Positions 18,630-26,222 of a stretch of DNA of 64,000 nucleotides are shown piece after piece; within the stretch, counting starts at the first letter, position 1; every line of letters begins with the position of its first letter. Origin of the DNA: an uncultured Lachnospiraceae bacterium (GTDB lineage: Bacteria; Bacillota; Clostridia; Lachnospirales; Lachnospiraceae); NCBI GenBank assembly GCA_947631955.1, contig CANRNJ010000001.1, positions 124,001-188,000 of the forward strand. Direction: 5' to 3'. The notes below the pieces were generated by a model. The model made no database searches. It saw nothing but the letters and a program-made list of their open reading frames with translations, and had not been told where the DNA came from. A program made the translations under genes and the position numbers.

Positions 18630-20038
18630 ACTTTCTCCTTTTCCTCATCAGCCAAAGCCGCTTTTATCATGATCGCACATTCAACACGCTTTTTCTGCAA
18701 TTCACAGCCTATGTCGTAAGAGCCGTCTATACGGCCGCTGAAATTGTACGCGTTGGCGGCGCATCCGCCGCTGCAATAATATTTGGCGAAACAATCTCTG
18801 CACTTTTCTTTCGCATAGACATTGCACGCTTTAAATGCATCCCGGATATCCGTCCGGACGATCCCCTCGTCCACGCTGCCCATAAGGAACTGTTCCTGCC
18901 CGACGAACTGATGGCACGGGTAGAGATCGCCCCATGGGGTCACTGACAGATATTCGCTCCCCGATCCGCAGCCGGATAATCTCTTGGCCACGCACGGACC
19001 ACCTTCTAAATCTATCATAAAATGAAAAAAATTGAAACCTTTTCCTTCTTTTTTTCTTCGGATATATTCTGCGGCGAGTCTGTCATACTCGGCCAGCAGC
19101 GTGGGGACATCCTCTTCCCGGAGCGCATAATCTTCCTCAGGCTGCGCCACCACGGGCTCGACGGATATCTGTCGGAAGCCTTCATCCGCCAGATGCAGGA
19201 CGTCCTCGGAGAAATCGAGATTGTATCTCGTAAAGGTACCCCGGACATAATAGTTGGTCTGGTTCCGGCTCTGAGCCGCTTTCTTATATTTGGGAAGCAC
19301 TTCATCGTAACTTCCCTGACCACCCTTGTGCGGGCGCATCCTGTCATGAACCTCTTTCCTTCCGTCTATGCTGAGGACAAGGTTTGCCATTTCCCTGTTG
19401 GCAAATTCCAGAATGTCGTCATTCAAAAGGATGCCGTTCGTCGTCAGGGTAAACCGGAACTTCTTGTGGCAGGGCTCCTCCAGACTTCTTCCGTACGCCA
19501 CCAGTTCCTTCACCACATCCCAGTTCATGAGCGGTTCTCCGCCAAAGAAATCCACCTCCAGATTCACCCGGCTGCCCGAATTCTTCACAAGAAAATCCAG
19601 CGCCTTCTTTCCGACTTCCAGACTCATGACGGCTCTTTCACCGTGATATTCGCCCTCCGCAGCGAAACAATACCGGCAGGAAAGATTGCAGTCGTGCGCG
19701 ATATGAAGGCACAAAGCCTTCACTACCGTGGGCCTGTTCCTGAACCCGTCGATATACTTCTCATAAACATCCTCGCTGTACAGCGTCCCCGCATCCTTAA
19801 GCGCAAGGATCTCATCGACAGTTTCCGCCAGTTCCTCTGCTTCCGGTCCCTGTCCCGCCGGAGCCTGCATTTTTTCGGACACATACGCAAGGATCTCTTC
19901 TCTGGTTTCTATATGCTGTCTGAGTGCTTCCTCCACGATCGGTATCACGCGGTACGCCGTTTCGTCCACGACATGCACGCTGCCGCTCTCCACATCCAAT
20001 ACGATATGATATCCGTTATTTACATATTGATGTATCAT
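18626..20038 (-). CDS. scfB: SCIFF radical SAM maturase (thioether-forming, SPASM domain)
   Basis: Radical SAM peptide maturase that links Cys sulfurs to neighbouring alpha-carbons of the SCIFF peptide. The first about 100 residues resemble a RiPP-recognition domain. The SAM cluster motif is CNLSCRYC (C117, C121, C124), and DFFGGEPLMNW follows. The C-terminal SPASM region has the many cysteines expected for two auxiliary 4Fe-4S clusters (CGSGSEYLS, CHQF, CRDCFAKYYCSGGC). The precursor gene lies directly upstream, 126 bp away, and secDF is coupled downstream; this order is a hallmark of Clostridia. Start supported by GGAG upstream of ATGATACAT. Confidence 0.95.
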   Translation of the reverse strand: MIHQYVNNGYHIVLDVESGSVHVVDETAYRVIPIVEEALRQHIETREEILAYVSEKMQAPAGQGPEAEELAETVDEILALKDAGTLYSEDVYEKYIDGFRNRPTVVKALCLHIAHDCNLSCRYCFAAEGEYHGERAVMSLEVGKKALDFLVKNSGSRVNLEVDFFGGEPLMNWDVVKELVAYGRSLEEPCHKKFRFTLTTNGILLNDDILEFANREMANLVLSIDGRKEVHDRMRPHKGGQGSYDEVLPKYKKAAQSRNQTNYYVRGTFTRYNLDFSEDVLHLADEGFRQISVEPVVAQPEEDYALREEDVPTLLAEYDRLAAEYIRRKKEGKGFNFFHFMIDLEGGPCVAKRLSGCGSGSEYLSVTPWGDLYPCHQFVGQEQFLMGSVDEGIVRTDIRDAFKACNVYAKEKCRDCFAKYYCSGGCAANAYNFSGRIDGSYDIGCELQKKRVECAIMIKAALADEEKEKV

Positions 20039-20108
20039 CTTTTTCTCCGTTTCGATCAGTCTATAGACGTTTCTGTCCCGTTCCTGCGATCAAGCAGATA
20101 AACGCATA

Positions 20109-20137
20109 ATAAGCAGCGATACGAGATCGCTGCTTAT
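20109..20137 (-). terminator. Attenuator-like hairpin between scfA and scfB
   Basis: Perfect 12-bp inverted repeat ATAAGCAGCGAT / ATCGCTGCTTAT with a five-base loop in the scfA-scfB spacer. The trailing sequence is only modestly U-rich, so partial read-through is likely. That would give more precursor peptide mRNA than maturase mRNA. Confidence 0.55.
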
Positions 20138-20164
20138 ATTATCGTTTCAGCTGAAACAAAATCC

Positions 20165-20308
20165 CTATTTTGTATTCTCGCAGCTCTGGTTGCCCACCGT
20201 GCAGGACGTCTTACATGCAGACTGACAGGACGTCTGGCACTCGCCGCAGCCGCCTTTCTTCATCGATTCCTTCAGATCTCTGGTAGCTAATGTCTTGATA
20301 TGCTTCAT
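20165..20308 (-). CDS. scfA: SCIFF RiPP precursor peptide (six cysteines in forty-five residues)
   Basis: A 47-residue gene too short for the ORF track. The translation starts MKHIKTLATRDLKES and has six cysteines at 21, 24, 28, 32, 36 and 43 in the C-terminal half (GGCGECQTSC). This is the conserved Clostridial SCIFF peptide, the substrate of the neighbouring maturase. CGGAGGATACG precedes the ATG. The mature product and function are not known in general. The N-terminal leader is conserved and lacks a signal peptide, so any export depends on leader processing or a dedicated path. Confidence 0.95.
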   Translation of the reverse strand: MKHIKTLATRDLKESMKKGGCGECQTSCQSACKTSCTVGNQSCENTK

Positions 20309-20457
20309 ATAACGTATCCTCCGTTTATTTTTTCATTCTTTATCATGTCAGCCGGGATCGGGGACATGCCTGACAGACATCGTCTTGCCCGATACGGCAG
20401 AAACAGAATCATGCGGTGCGGCGGCACAGCGCGCACGACAGACAGATTCTGGAATGT

Positions 20458-20463
20458 ATTATA
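20458..20463 (-). promoter_or_regulatory. Extended -10 promoter of scfA
   Basis: Perfect TATAAT preceded by TG one base away (TGATATAAT) on the minus strand; the -35 region is poor, as is usual with an extended -10. The transcript would start near 20451, giving an scfA leader of about 140 bases. No other gene was seen in the 20309-20605 spacer. Confidence 0.6.
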
Positions 20464-20605
20464 TCACACCTTTTTAAACAGGAAAAGTCTTTTTTTCACA
20501 ACTTATGAGCCGCCCTGTGGACCGCAGCTTACAAGCCGCAGTCTGCGGGCTTCCGGCAGCTGCACTTTCCGTGTTTTATGAGGCGTATCCGCCAGAGTCT
20601 GCCAC

Positions 20606-20980
20606 TCAGCTGATCATACCGCCCAGCATACCGCTTCCGGCACACAGGAAGAACACCGTCACCATGCTGCCGGCCACATCCTGAATCCCTCTGTTTACGA
20701 TCAGCGACACGATCACGAGAATCGCGTAATAGGCGGTCCCCATGGCGAGCCCCCACAGAAACTTCCGCCTGCCCGCGCGTCTGCCCGACAGAAATCCCGC
20801 CGCAAACGTGACGGCTATGTAGATGCCGATGATGCACAGCGATACCACTTTTTCCGACAGGCCGAAACGGTACAGCAGAAAGGCAAGCAGAAGCAGAAGC
20901 GCGGCAGTCAGGATATACGCCGCCAGCATACATTTCGTTATGAAAACGACTTTTTCCATATAGATATTCTTTTTTCCCAT
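20606..20980 (-). CDS. TIGR04086-like small membrane protein linked to SCIFF
   Basis: A 124-residue protein with four predicted helices (KCMLAAYILTAALLLLLAFLLY, VVSLCIIGIYIAVTFAAGFLSG, LWGLAMGTAYYAILVIVSLIV, MVTVFFLCAGSGMLGGMI) and a basic loop GRRAGRRK between helices two and three. From memory this fits the TIGR04086 membrane protein family, found beside SCIFF genes in Clostridia; function unknown. The start at 20980 follows GGAGGAAAT; the track start is eight codons too early. It is upstream of and co-oriented with scfA, but scfA has its own promoter. Confidence 0.75.
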   Translation of the reverse strand: MGKKNIYMEKVVFITKCMLAAYILTAALLLLLAFLLYRFGLSEKVVSLCIIGIYIAVTFAAGFLSGRRAGRRKFLWGLAMGTAYYAILVIVSLIVNRGIQDVAGSMVTVFFLCAGSGMLGGMIS

Positions 20981-21012
20981 ATTTCCTCCAATCCCGCGGA
21001 ACAAAGATGATC

Positions 21013-21054
21013 ATATATATTCCGCCCGTGCTAATATATATTCCGTCCGTGCTA
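21013..21054. repeat. Two 21-bp tandem repeats in a divergent promoter region
   Basis: ATATATATTCCGCCCGTGCTA is followed immediately by ATATATATTCCGTCCGTGCTA, differing at one base. The pair ends six bases before the -35 of the plus-strand promoter and lies about 33 bp upstream of the TIGR04086 start, so it could bind a regulator acting on both genes on the same helix face. Confidence 0.85.
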
Positions 21055-21059
21055 AAAAC

Positions 21060-21088
21060 TTGACACATTCTTGTATGCATAGTAATAT
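21060..21088 (+). promoter_or_regulatory. Promoter of the CNNM/CBS gene
   Basis: TTGACA, 17-bp spacer, TAATAT. Transcription would start near 21095 and give a GC-rich leader of about 145 bases with potential hairpins (CTGACC...GGTCAG). The leader matches no riboswitch I recognise. Confidence 0.6.
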
Positions 21089-21240
21089 CTTTGTAACTGT
21101 CCACGAACAGGACATCCGGCCGCAGGCGGCACAGGCGGGGCTTTACAGGTCTGACCGGCCGCGGAGGGGTTTCATGACAGCCTGCTGCCGCGGTCAGGGA
21201 TCGGAAGCATCATACGCATCAATAAGGAGTGAACATTTCA

Positions 21241-22533
21241 TTGGATACCACAGGTGTCATACAAATTGCAACATTGGTGATTCTCATTTTTTTATCGGGA
21301 TTCTTCTCGTCTGCCGAAACAGCTTTCTCGACAGTCAATCGTGTGCGCATCCGCACGCTTGTTCAGGAAAACAACAAAAAAGCCGTCAGAGTTCAGGGCA
21401 TATTGGATCATTACGGCAAAATGCTCAGCGCGATCCTGATTGGCAATAATGTAGTCAATCTCTCCGCTTCGTCGGTGGCGACCACGCTTGCCATCAAGCT
21501 GTGGGGCAGCCGCACCGTCGGCATCGTTACGGGCGTGCTGACTTTTCTTGTCCTGATCTTCGGGGAGATCATCCCGAAGACATGGGCCATGCAGCGGGCC
21601 GAAAAGATCACGCTGATGTACAGCGGCACAGTGCGTCTGCTCATCACGCTGCTCACGCCCATTATCTTCATCATCGATAAATTCTCGAACTGGATCCTGC
21701 GGTTCCTACATATCAGTTCGGAGGGCAATACTTTCAGCATCACGGAAAAAGAATTGAAGACTTATGTGGATGTGAGCCACGAAGACGGCGTTATTGAATC
21801 GGAAGAACGGGAACTGATCTACAACGTGTTTGATTTCGGCGACACGGTTGCCAAGGACATCATGATCCCTCGCATCCGCATGACTACGGTTCCCATAGAC
21901 GCGACCTATCAGGAACTGCTCTCCACTTTTCAGGAATCGATGTTTACGAGGATACCGGTATATGAGGACGATCCGGACAACATCGTCGGAATCGTCAACA
22001 TCAAGGACTTTATTCTGGTCAAGGACACGGAGAAATTCCAGATCAAGAAGATCCTCCGCGAAGCCTACTATACCTATGAATATAAGAGCGTATCCGATCT
22101 GTTGATGGAAATACGGGAAAAATCGCTCAGTATCGCCTTTGTCTTAAGCGAATACGGCGCGACCGTGGGCATGATCACCATGGAAGACATGATCGAAGAA
22201 CTGGTCGGCGAGATCCGTGACGAATACGACGCCGACGAGGAAGAGCTGATCCAAGCGGTCGGCGACGGGCAGTATCTTGTGGAAGCGCAGATGAAACTGG
22301 ACGACATCAACGACGCCCTTGATATCGGATTGGATTCCGAAGACTATGATTCCATCGGCGGGCTGATCATCGACAAACTGGACCGCCTGCCTCAGGATCA
22401 GGAAACCATCGTACTGGACAACGGGATCACCTTACAGGCAGACGGTATTCAAGACAATCACATCGTGAAAGTCCTTATCACTCTGCCGGCCGCCGAGGAA
22501 CCCGCTGAGGCGGAAACGCCGGAAGAAGACTGA
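21241..22533 (+). CDS. CNNM/CBS-domain membrane protein of the CorC/HlyC (hemolysin) family
   Basis: Inner-membrane protein likely involved in magnesium or other cation efflux. The N-terminal CNNM (DUF21) domain has about four helices (LVILIFLSGFFSSAETAFS, a family signature). The CBS pair follows (VAKDIMIPRIRMTTVPIDATYQELL, and a second beginning LREAYYTYEYKSV), then a C-terminal CorC/HlyC domain (IGGLIIDKLDRLP). The track begins at a GTG inside the ribosome site AAGGAGT; the TTG at 21241, ten bases downstream of it, is the better start. The coding strand is opposite to its neighbours, and its stop is eight bases from the convergent kinase stop, with no terminator between. Confidence 0.9.
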   Translation: MDTTGVIQIATLVILIFLSGFFSSAETAFSTVNRVRIRTLVQENNKKAVRVQGILDHYGKMLSAILIGNNVVNLSASSVATTLAIKLWGSRTVGIVTGVLTFLVLIFGEIIPKTWAMQRAEKITLMYSGTVRLLITLLTPIIFIIDKFSNWILRFLHISSEGNTFSITEKELKTYVDVSHEDGVIESEERELIYNVFDFGDTVAKDIMIPRIRMTTVPIDATYQELLSTFQESMFTRIPVYEDDPDNIVGIVNIKDFILVKDTEKFQIKKILREAYYTYEYKSVSDLLMEIREKSLSIAFVLSEYGATVGMITMEDMIEELVGEIRDEYDADEEELIQAVGDGQYLVEAQMKLDDINDALDIGLDSEDYDSIGGLIIDKLDRLPQDQETIVLDNGITLQADGIQDNHIVKVLITLPAAEEPAEAETPEED

Positions 22534-22541
22534 CCGGGCGG

Positions 22542-24767
22542 TCATTCGGCATTGTTTATGATACACTTTTCCGGAAGATATTTGACCAATAATTTCTCCA
22601 ATTCGGTGCCGTCGATGGGCTTGGACAGATAATCGTCAAACCCTTTCTCCAGATACATCTCACGCACACCGGCCATGGCGTTGGCGGTCAGGACGATGAC
22701 CGCCGCGTCCTTACTCTTGTTATCCGGCATATTTTTGAGTCTTTCCAACGTTTCTATGCCGTCCATACCCGGCATCATATGATCCAGAAGAATGATATCA
22801 TACGCTTCCTTCGCGGCATATTCCAGACATTCCCGGCCGCTTGCGGCGCAGGTGATCTGCACTTTAGTCTTGCGCAGCAGACCTCGGATGACCGTCAGAT
22901 TGACTTTATTGTCGTCCACGGCAAGGATCTTGGCATCCAGAGCCATGAACAGCGGCGCGTTCCCGCGGCTTTTTTCATTTTTCTTCTTATTGTCCTGTAG
23001 GCTGCCGATCGTTTCGCTGCCCGCGATCTTCTGCGGCAGACAGACGGTAAACGTCGAGCCTTCGCCGTACACGCTCTCTACCGATACCGTACCGTTCATC
23101 AGCTTCAACAGCCGGTCGACTATGCTCAGTCCCAGACCGGTGCCCTCGATGGCATGCACCTGTTCTTCGTTGATCCGGTCAAATTTGCCGAACAGCCGGT
23201 CGATGTTCTCCTCTTTGATGCCGATACCGGTATCCGCCACCGCAAAGGTAAACTGTACCACGTCCGGCGTCATTTTCTTGTGTGAAACGGTCAGCGTGAC
23301 GCTGCCCTTCATCGTATACTTGATCGCATTGGTCAGGATATTCAGAAGGATCTGCCGCACCCTGACCTCGTCCCCCAGAAGAGTGCTCGGCGTATCGCCC
23401 GGTACGACAAACGACAGATCCAGTCCCTTCTCTTCGGCGCGGAGGCTGCACTCCGTCTTGAGGGCATTGAGCATATCCTTTAAGGAATACTCTCTTTCCA
23501 CCACTTCCATCATACCGGACTCGATCTTGGAGAAGTCCAAAATATCATTGATGAGCACAAGCAGCGTCTTGCTTGCGTTCTGTATATTATTCGCATACTC
23601 GATGATCCCCGGCTTCTCGCTCTCCCTAAGGATCATTTCGTTCATGCCCATAATGGCATTGAGGGGCGTCCTGATCTCGTGGGACATATTGGCGAGAAAG
23701 GTACTCTTGGCTTCATTGGCTTTGTCTGCGCGCTTCTTCTCCCTTTCCAGACGCTCCAGCATACGCACGCGCTCCGTCACATCATGCACGATAACGATAT
23801 AGCCGATGATATCCATATAGTCGTCGTAGATCTTGTCTATGGTAATGCTGCAGATATTGTTCTTCTGCCAGCAGCGCGCCTCCACCCGGTTCTTGCTGCC
23901 CCGGAACCGAAACACGTCCCTCTCCAGTACAAAAATATCGTTCAGCTGAAGCTTGCAACATTCCTCGGCGCTGAGGCCGAGAAAGATGGTGGCGCCGTTA
24001 TTGACGATGCACAGCCGCTCCTCTTCGTCGAACACAAACACCGGCTCGTCCACGGAATAATACACGAACTTCGACATATTCTCCAGCGTGACCCTCGTGC
24101 CGTTATAGAAGCGGTAGGTCCTGCACAGGACGATCTGCGCCGCGAACTGGCCGAGCGTGCTGATTGGGAACGCCGACAATCCGATAAACTGCAGCAGCGC
24201 ATCCAGCGCGCATCCGAACCCGACGATAAGAACGCACAGCATCATCGCGTAGGCGATATCCTTTTCCCGCTTGCGGATGCTCTTGCGCAGCATGTAAATG
24301 ATGATGATCATCATATTGACCGCCGCCGTGGCGCAGTAAACCACATAGGCTACGCTCCAGACGCCGGGGACGATGCGGTAGGACATGCCGTAAACCGTCA
24401 TTTCAAACTGCACGTTGCCCGGCTGAACGACAAACGGATACAAAAGAGCGCCCAGCCATACGAAACCGGCCGTCCACCGTTTGATCTTTCCGCGTACATC
24501 GGACCAGTATATGAGCATGTTCGTAAAACATATCAGCAGTCCGAAAATATGTATCATCCCTATGGCGCGGAATACGGCGGCAAGATTCCGGTCCTGCTGT
24601 ATGAGCACAAGACCGGTGAACAGCCCCCATCCGGCGCTCAGCATGGCGGACATAAAATATAGTCTGTCGATGATGCTCTTTCTGCTCAATCTGCCGAGCT
24701 GGCTCGCGCCCACGAAATAAGTGATCGCGGACAGGGCAAATATCAGATAAAACAAGAACTCTTTCAT
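22542..24767 (-). CDS. Hybrid sensor histidine kinase with 7TM sensor, PAS and receiver
   Basis: A 741-residue membrane kinase. Residues 1-225 hold about seven hydrophobic helices, like the 7TM N-terminal histidine-kinase sensor. A PAS domain spans about 235-340 (SVDEPVFVFDEEERLCIVNNGA). A short coiled coil follows, then the HisKA phospho-acceptor FLANMSHEIRTPLN (H363). The HATPase domain has GTGLGLSIV. The C-terminal receiver (about 615-735) has DDNKVN, LLDHMMPGMDG and VLTANAM. No HPt protein or DNA-binding response regulator lies beside it, so its output partner must be elsewhere. It follows the SseB-like gene by 14 bp and probably shares its promoter. Confidence 0.92.
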   Translation of the reverse strand: MKEFLFYLIFALSAITYFVGASQLGRLSRKSIIDRLYFMSAMLSAGWGLFTGLVLIQQDRNLAAVFRAIGMIHIFGLLICFTNMLIYWSDVRGKIKRWTAGFVWLGALLYPFVVQPGNVQFEMTVYGMSYRIVPGVWSVAYVVYCATAAVNMMIIIIYMLRKSIRKREKDIAYAMMLCVLIVGFGCALDALLQFIGLSAFPISTLGQFAAQIVLCRTYRFYNGTRVTLENMSKFVYYSVDEPVFVFDEEERLCIVNNGATIFLGLSAEECCKLQLNDIFVLERDVFRFRGSKNRVEARCWQKNNICSITIDKIYDDYMDIIGYIVIVHDVTERVRMLERLEREKKRADKANEAKSTFLANMSHEIRTPLNAIMGMNEMILRESEKPGIIEYANNIQNASKTLLVLINDILDFSKIESGMMEVVEREYSLKDMLNALKTECSLRAEEKGLDLSFVVPGDTPSTLLGDEVRVRQILLNILTNAIKYTMKGSVTLTVSHKKMTPDVVQFTFAVADTGIGIKEENIDRLFGKFDRINEEQVHAIEGTGLGLSIVDRLLKLMNGTVSVESVYGEGSTFTVCLPQKIAGSETIGSLQDNKKKNEKSRGNAPLFMALDAKILAVDDNKVNLTVIRGLLRKTKVQITCAASGRECLEYAAKEAYDIILLDHMMPGMDGIETLERLKNMPDNKSKDAAVIVLTANAMAGVREMYLEKGFDDYLSKPIDGTELEKLLVKYLPEKCIINNAE

Positions 24768-24781
24768 AATTCGTTTCTCTC

Positions 24782-25717
24782 CTAAACGGCCGAGGCAAAC
24801 TTTATGACCGCCTCGATCTCCGTTCCGTTATCGGGCACAGGCTCCATCCGTTCATATGTTCCGTCCGGCATGATCCTTCCGAAATAACTGCCCTGTTTCG
24901 TCTTCTCCAAAGTGTAATACTGTATCTGCTGCGTATCGCGGTTCAAAACCACATACACCCGGTAACACATACCGGTCTTCTCCGTCCTGCTCGGCGTATC
25001 CAGACGCAGGATCTGCATATCGTCCGTAACATTCAGCGTCATAACGGAAAAATCCTGAAGGGCCTGCGCGATCGCCGCATCTTTTCCCTGCGGATAAACC
25101 TCTTTGTAAAACGGTACAAGAAACGCTCCTTCCTCCGTCCGGAGACGTTCCAGTCCCTCTTCTCCTTCTTTGAACAGATGCATCGGGAGCAGATAGAGCA
25201 TCACGCGGTTATGCAGTACCTGCCGGAACTGTTCCGGGGTCAGGTTGACGCCCTTCGCCTGGGATACGGATTCCAGACGTTTGACAGCCACTTCCAGCAC
25301 CGCTTTGGACAAGACCATATTGTGGGTAAAAGGATTCAGCGCCACCACGTCTATGTGTTCCTGATTGGCCATGACCATAGACAGACATGCGGCAAAAGAA
25401 AGAGTGAGGACCACCGGGCTCCTCTTATCCGGCGGGATCTGCGCCGCGGATGAAAAGATCGGGAGCGCGCTTCCCCCGTCGCTCTTTTTCAAAAGGCACG
25501 GAATGACCTTCACATCTTTGGAAAGATGCACGGTTTCTCCGGTCCGCATGGCCTCCTGCGCCTCCTGATCCAATCCCTGCGGCGGCAGAGAAGGAACGAG
25601 CACCGCTGACTTTTCCAAGATCTCCATGACTTTGGCATAGCTGTCCTTCTGTCTGTCCTGTGCGAACTCTTCCAGTGCTGACTCCAGCTGTGAGTTGTCC
25701 AATACCTGACCGTTCAT
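24782..25717 (-). CDS. SseB-family protein
   Basis: The 311-residue protein has the SseB N-terminal pattern (LESALEEFAQDRQKDSYAKVMEILEKSAVLVPSLPP) followed by an SseB C-terminal-like half. The molecular role is unsettled; the name comes from enhanced serine sensitivity in E. coli. It is cytoplasmic, with no signal or membrane helix. The start at 25717 (MNGQVLDN) follows AAAAGGAGAAG; the track start lies 13 codons upstream of a proper ribosome site. It is first gene of a two-gene unit with the hybrid kinase. Confidence 0.8.
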   Translation of the reverse strand: MNGQVLDNSQLESALEEFAQDRQKDSYAKVMEILEKSAVLVPSLPPQGLDQEAQEAMRTGETVHLSKDVKVIPCLLKKSDGGSALPIFSSAAQIPPDKRSPVVLTLSFAACLSMVMANQEHIDVVALNPFTHNMVLSKAVLEVAVKRLESVSQAKGVNLTPEQFRQVLHNRVMLYLLPMHLFKEGEEGLERLRTEEGAFLVPFYKEVYPQGKDAAIAQALQDFSVMTLNVTDDMQILRLDTPSRTEKTGMCYRVYVVLNRDTQQIQYYTLEKTKQGSYFGRIMPDGTYERMEPVPDNGTEIEAVIKFASAV

Positions 25718-25766
25718 CTGTGACACTTCTCCTTTTGCAGACATCGATAGACCCATATCATGTTAA

Positions 25767-25795
25767 AGTATAGCAGAATTTTATCGTTCTGCCAA
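25767..25795 (-). promoter_or_regulatory. Promoter of sseB and the hybrid kinase
   Basis: TTGGCA, 17-bp spacer, TATACT on the minus strand, placing the transcript start near 25760, about 43 bases before the chosen SseB start. This also supports the shorter start. Confidence 0.62.
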
Positions 25796-25894
25796 TCATA
25801 CTTTGCTCTGTTTTCCGTCCGGCTGCGTTGGAACGACCGCCGCGGCTTGTGCCGTTGTGCGGCGCTGAATCTACTCTTTTACAGACATTGCGTC

Positions 25895-25939
25895 AAAAAA
25901 ATTACCTTTCAGGTCCCAAACGAGGTTCCTAAAAGGTAA
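25895..25939 (-). terminator. Rho-independent terminator of the hisS-aspS operon
   Basis: On the minus strand TTACCTTT-t-AGG pairs with CCT-g-AAAGGTAA across a 14-base loop and is followed by seven T. It lies 41 bp after the stop of the 80-residue gene. Confidence 0.9.
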
Positions 25940-25979
25940 CTTCCGTGATCCGATCAAAATCGTATGTGCCGCCCGCCCG

Positions 25980-26222
25980 TTACCGTCCAAACGGCATCTC
26001 CCGAAGCTGTCTGATCATCTCCATATCATCGGCACTGATCTTCAGATTGGAGTCGTAGCACTCCCCGTCTGCGGTTGTCACCTTGATCTCTATGATACTG
26101 TCCTCTTTGACAGCATTTCTCATTACCGCCGACAAGAATTTCGGAAACTTCGGGTGGTTGTTCTGAAAACGGTTCCACAGACTCATCATCTGCAGAAGAT
26201 CCGCCGGGTTCTGCATATTCAT
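25980..26222 (-). CDS. Small conserved-looking protein coupled to aspS
   Basis: An 80-residue soluble protein (MNMQNPADLLQMMSLWNRFQNNHPKF) with no signal, helix or known motif. A helical N-terminal half is followed by an alternating strand region (SIIEIKVTTADGECYDSN). The ATG shares one base with the aspS stop (TGATG), so translation is coupled, and a clear terminator closes the unit after it. I do not recognise a function; similar small proteins may follow aminoacyl-tRNA synthetase genes in related genomes. Coding status is supported by coupling and terminator position. Confidence 0.72.
   Translation of the reverse strand: MNMQNPADLLQMMSLWNRFQNNHPKFPKFLSAVMRNAVKEDSIIEIKVTTADGECYDSNLKISADDMEMIRQLREMPFGR

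Noticed and set aside
19022-20101. 359-residue plus-strand ORF
   Set aside because: Antisense of the SCIFF maturase, whose cluster motifs are clear.
21013-21054. CRISPR-like repeat
   Set aside because: Only two adjacent units with no spacers between; more like a regulator site.
22542-22560. Terminator between the CNNM/CBS gene and the kinase
   Set aside because: The convergent stops are only eight bases apart and no hairpin was found.
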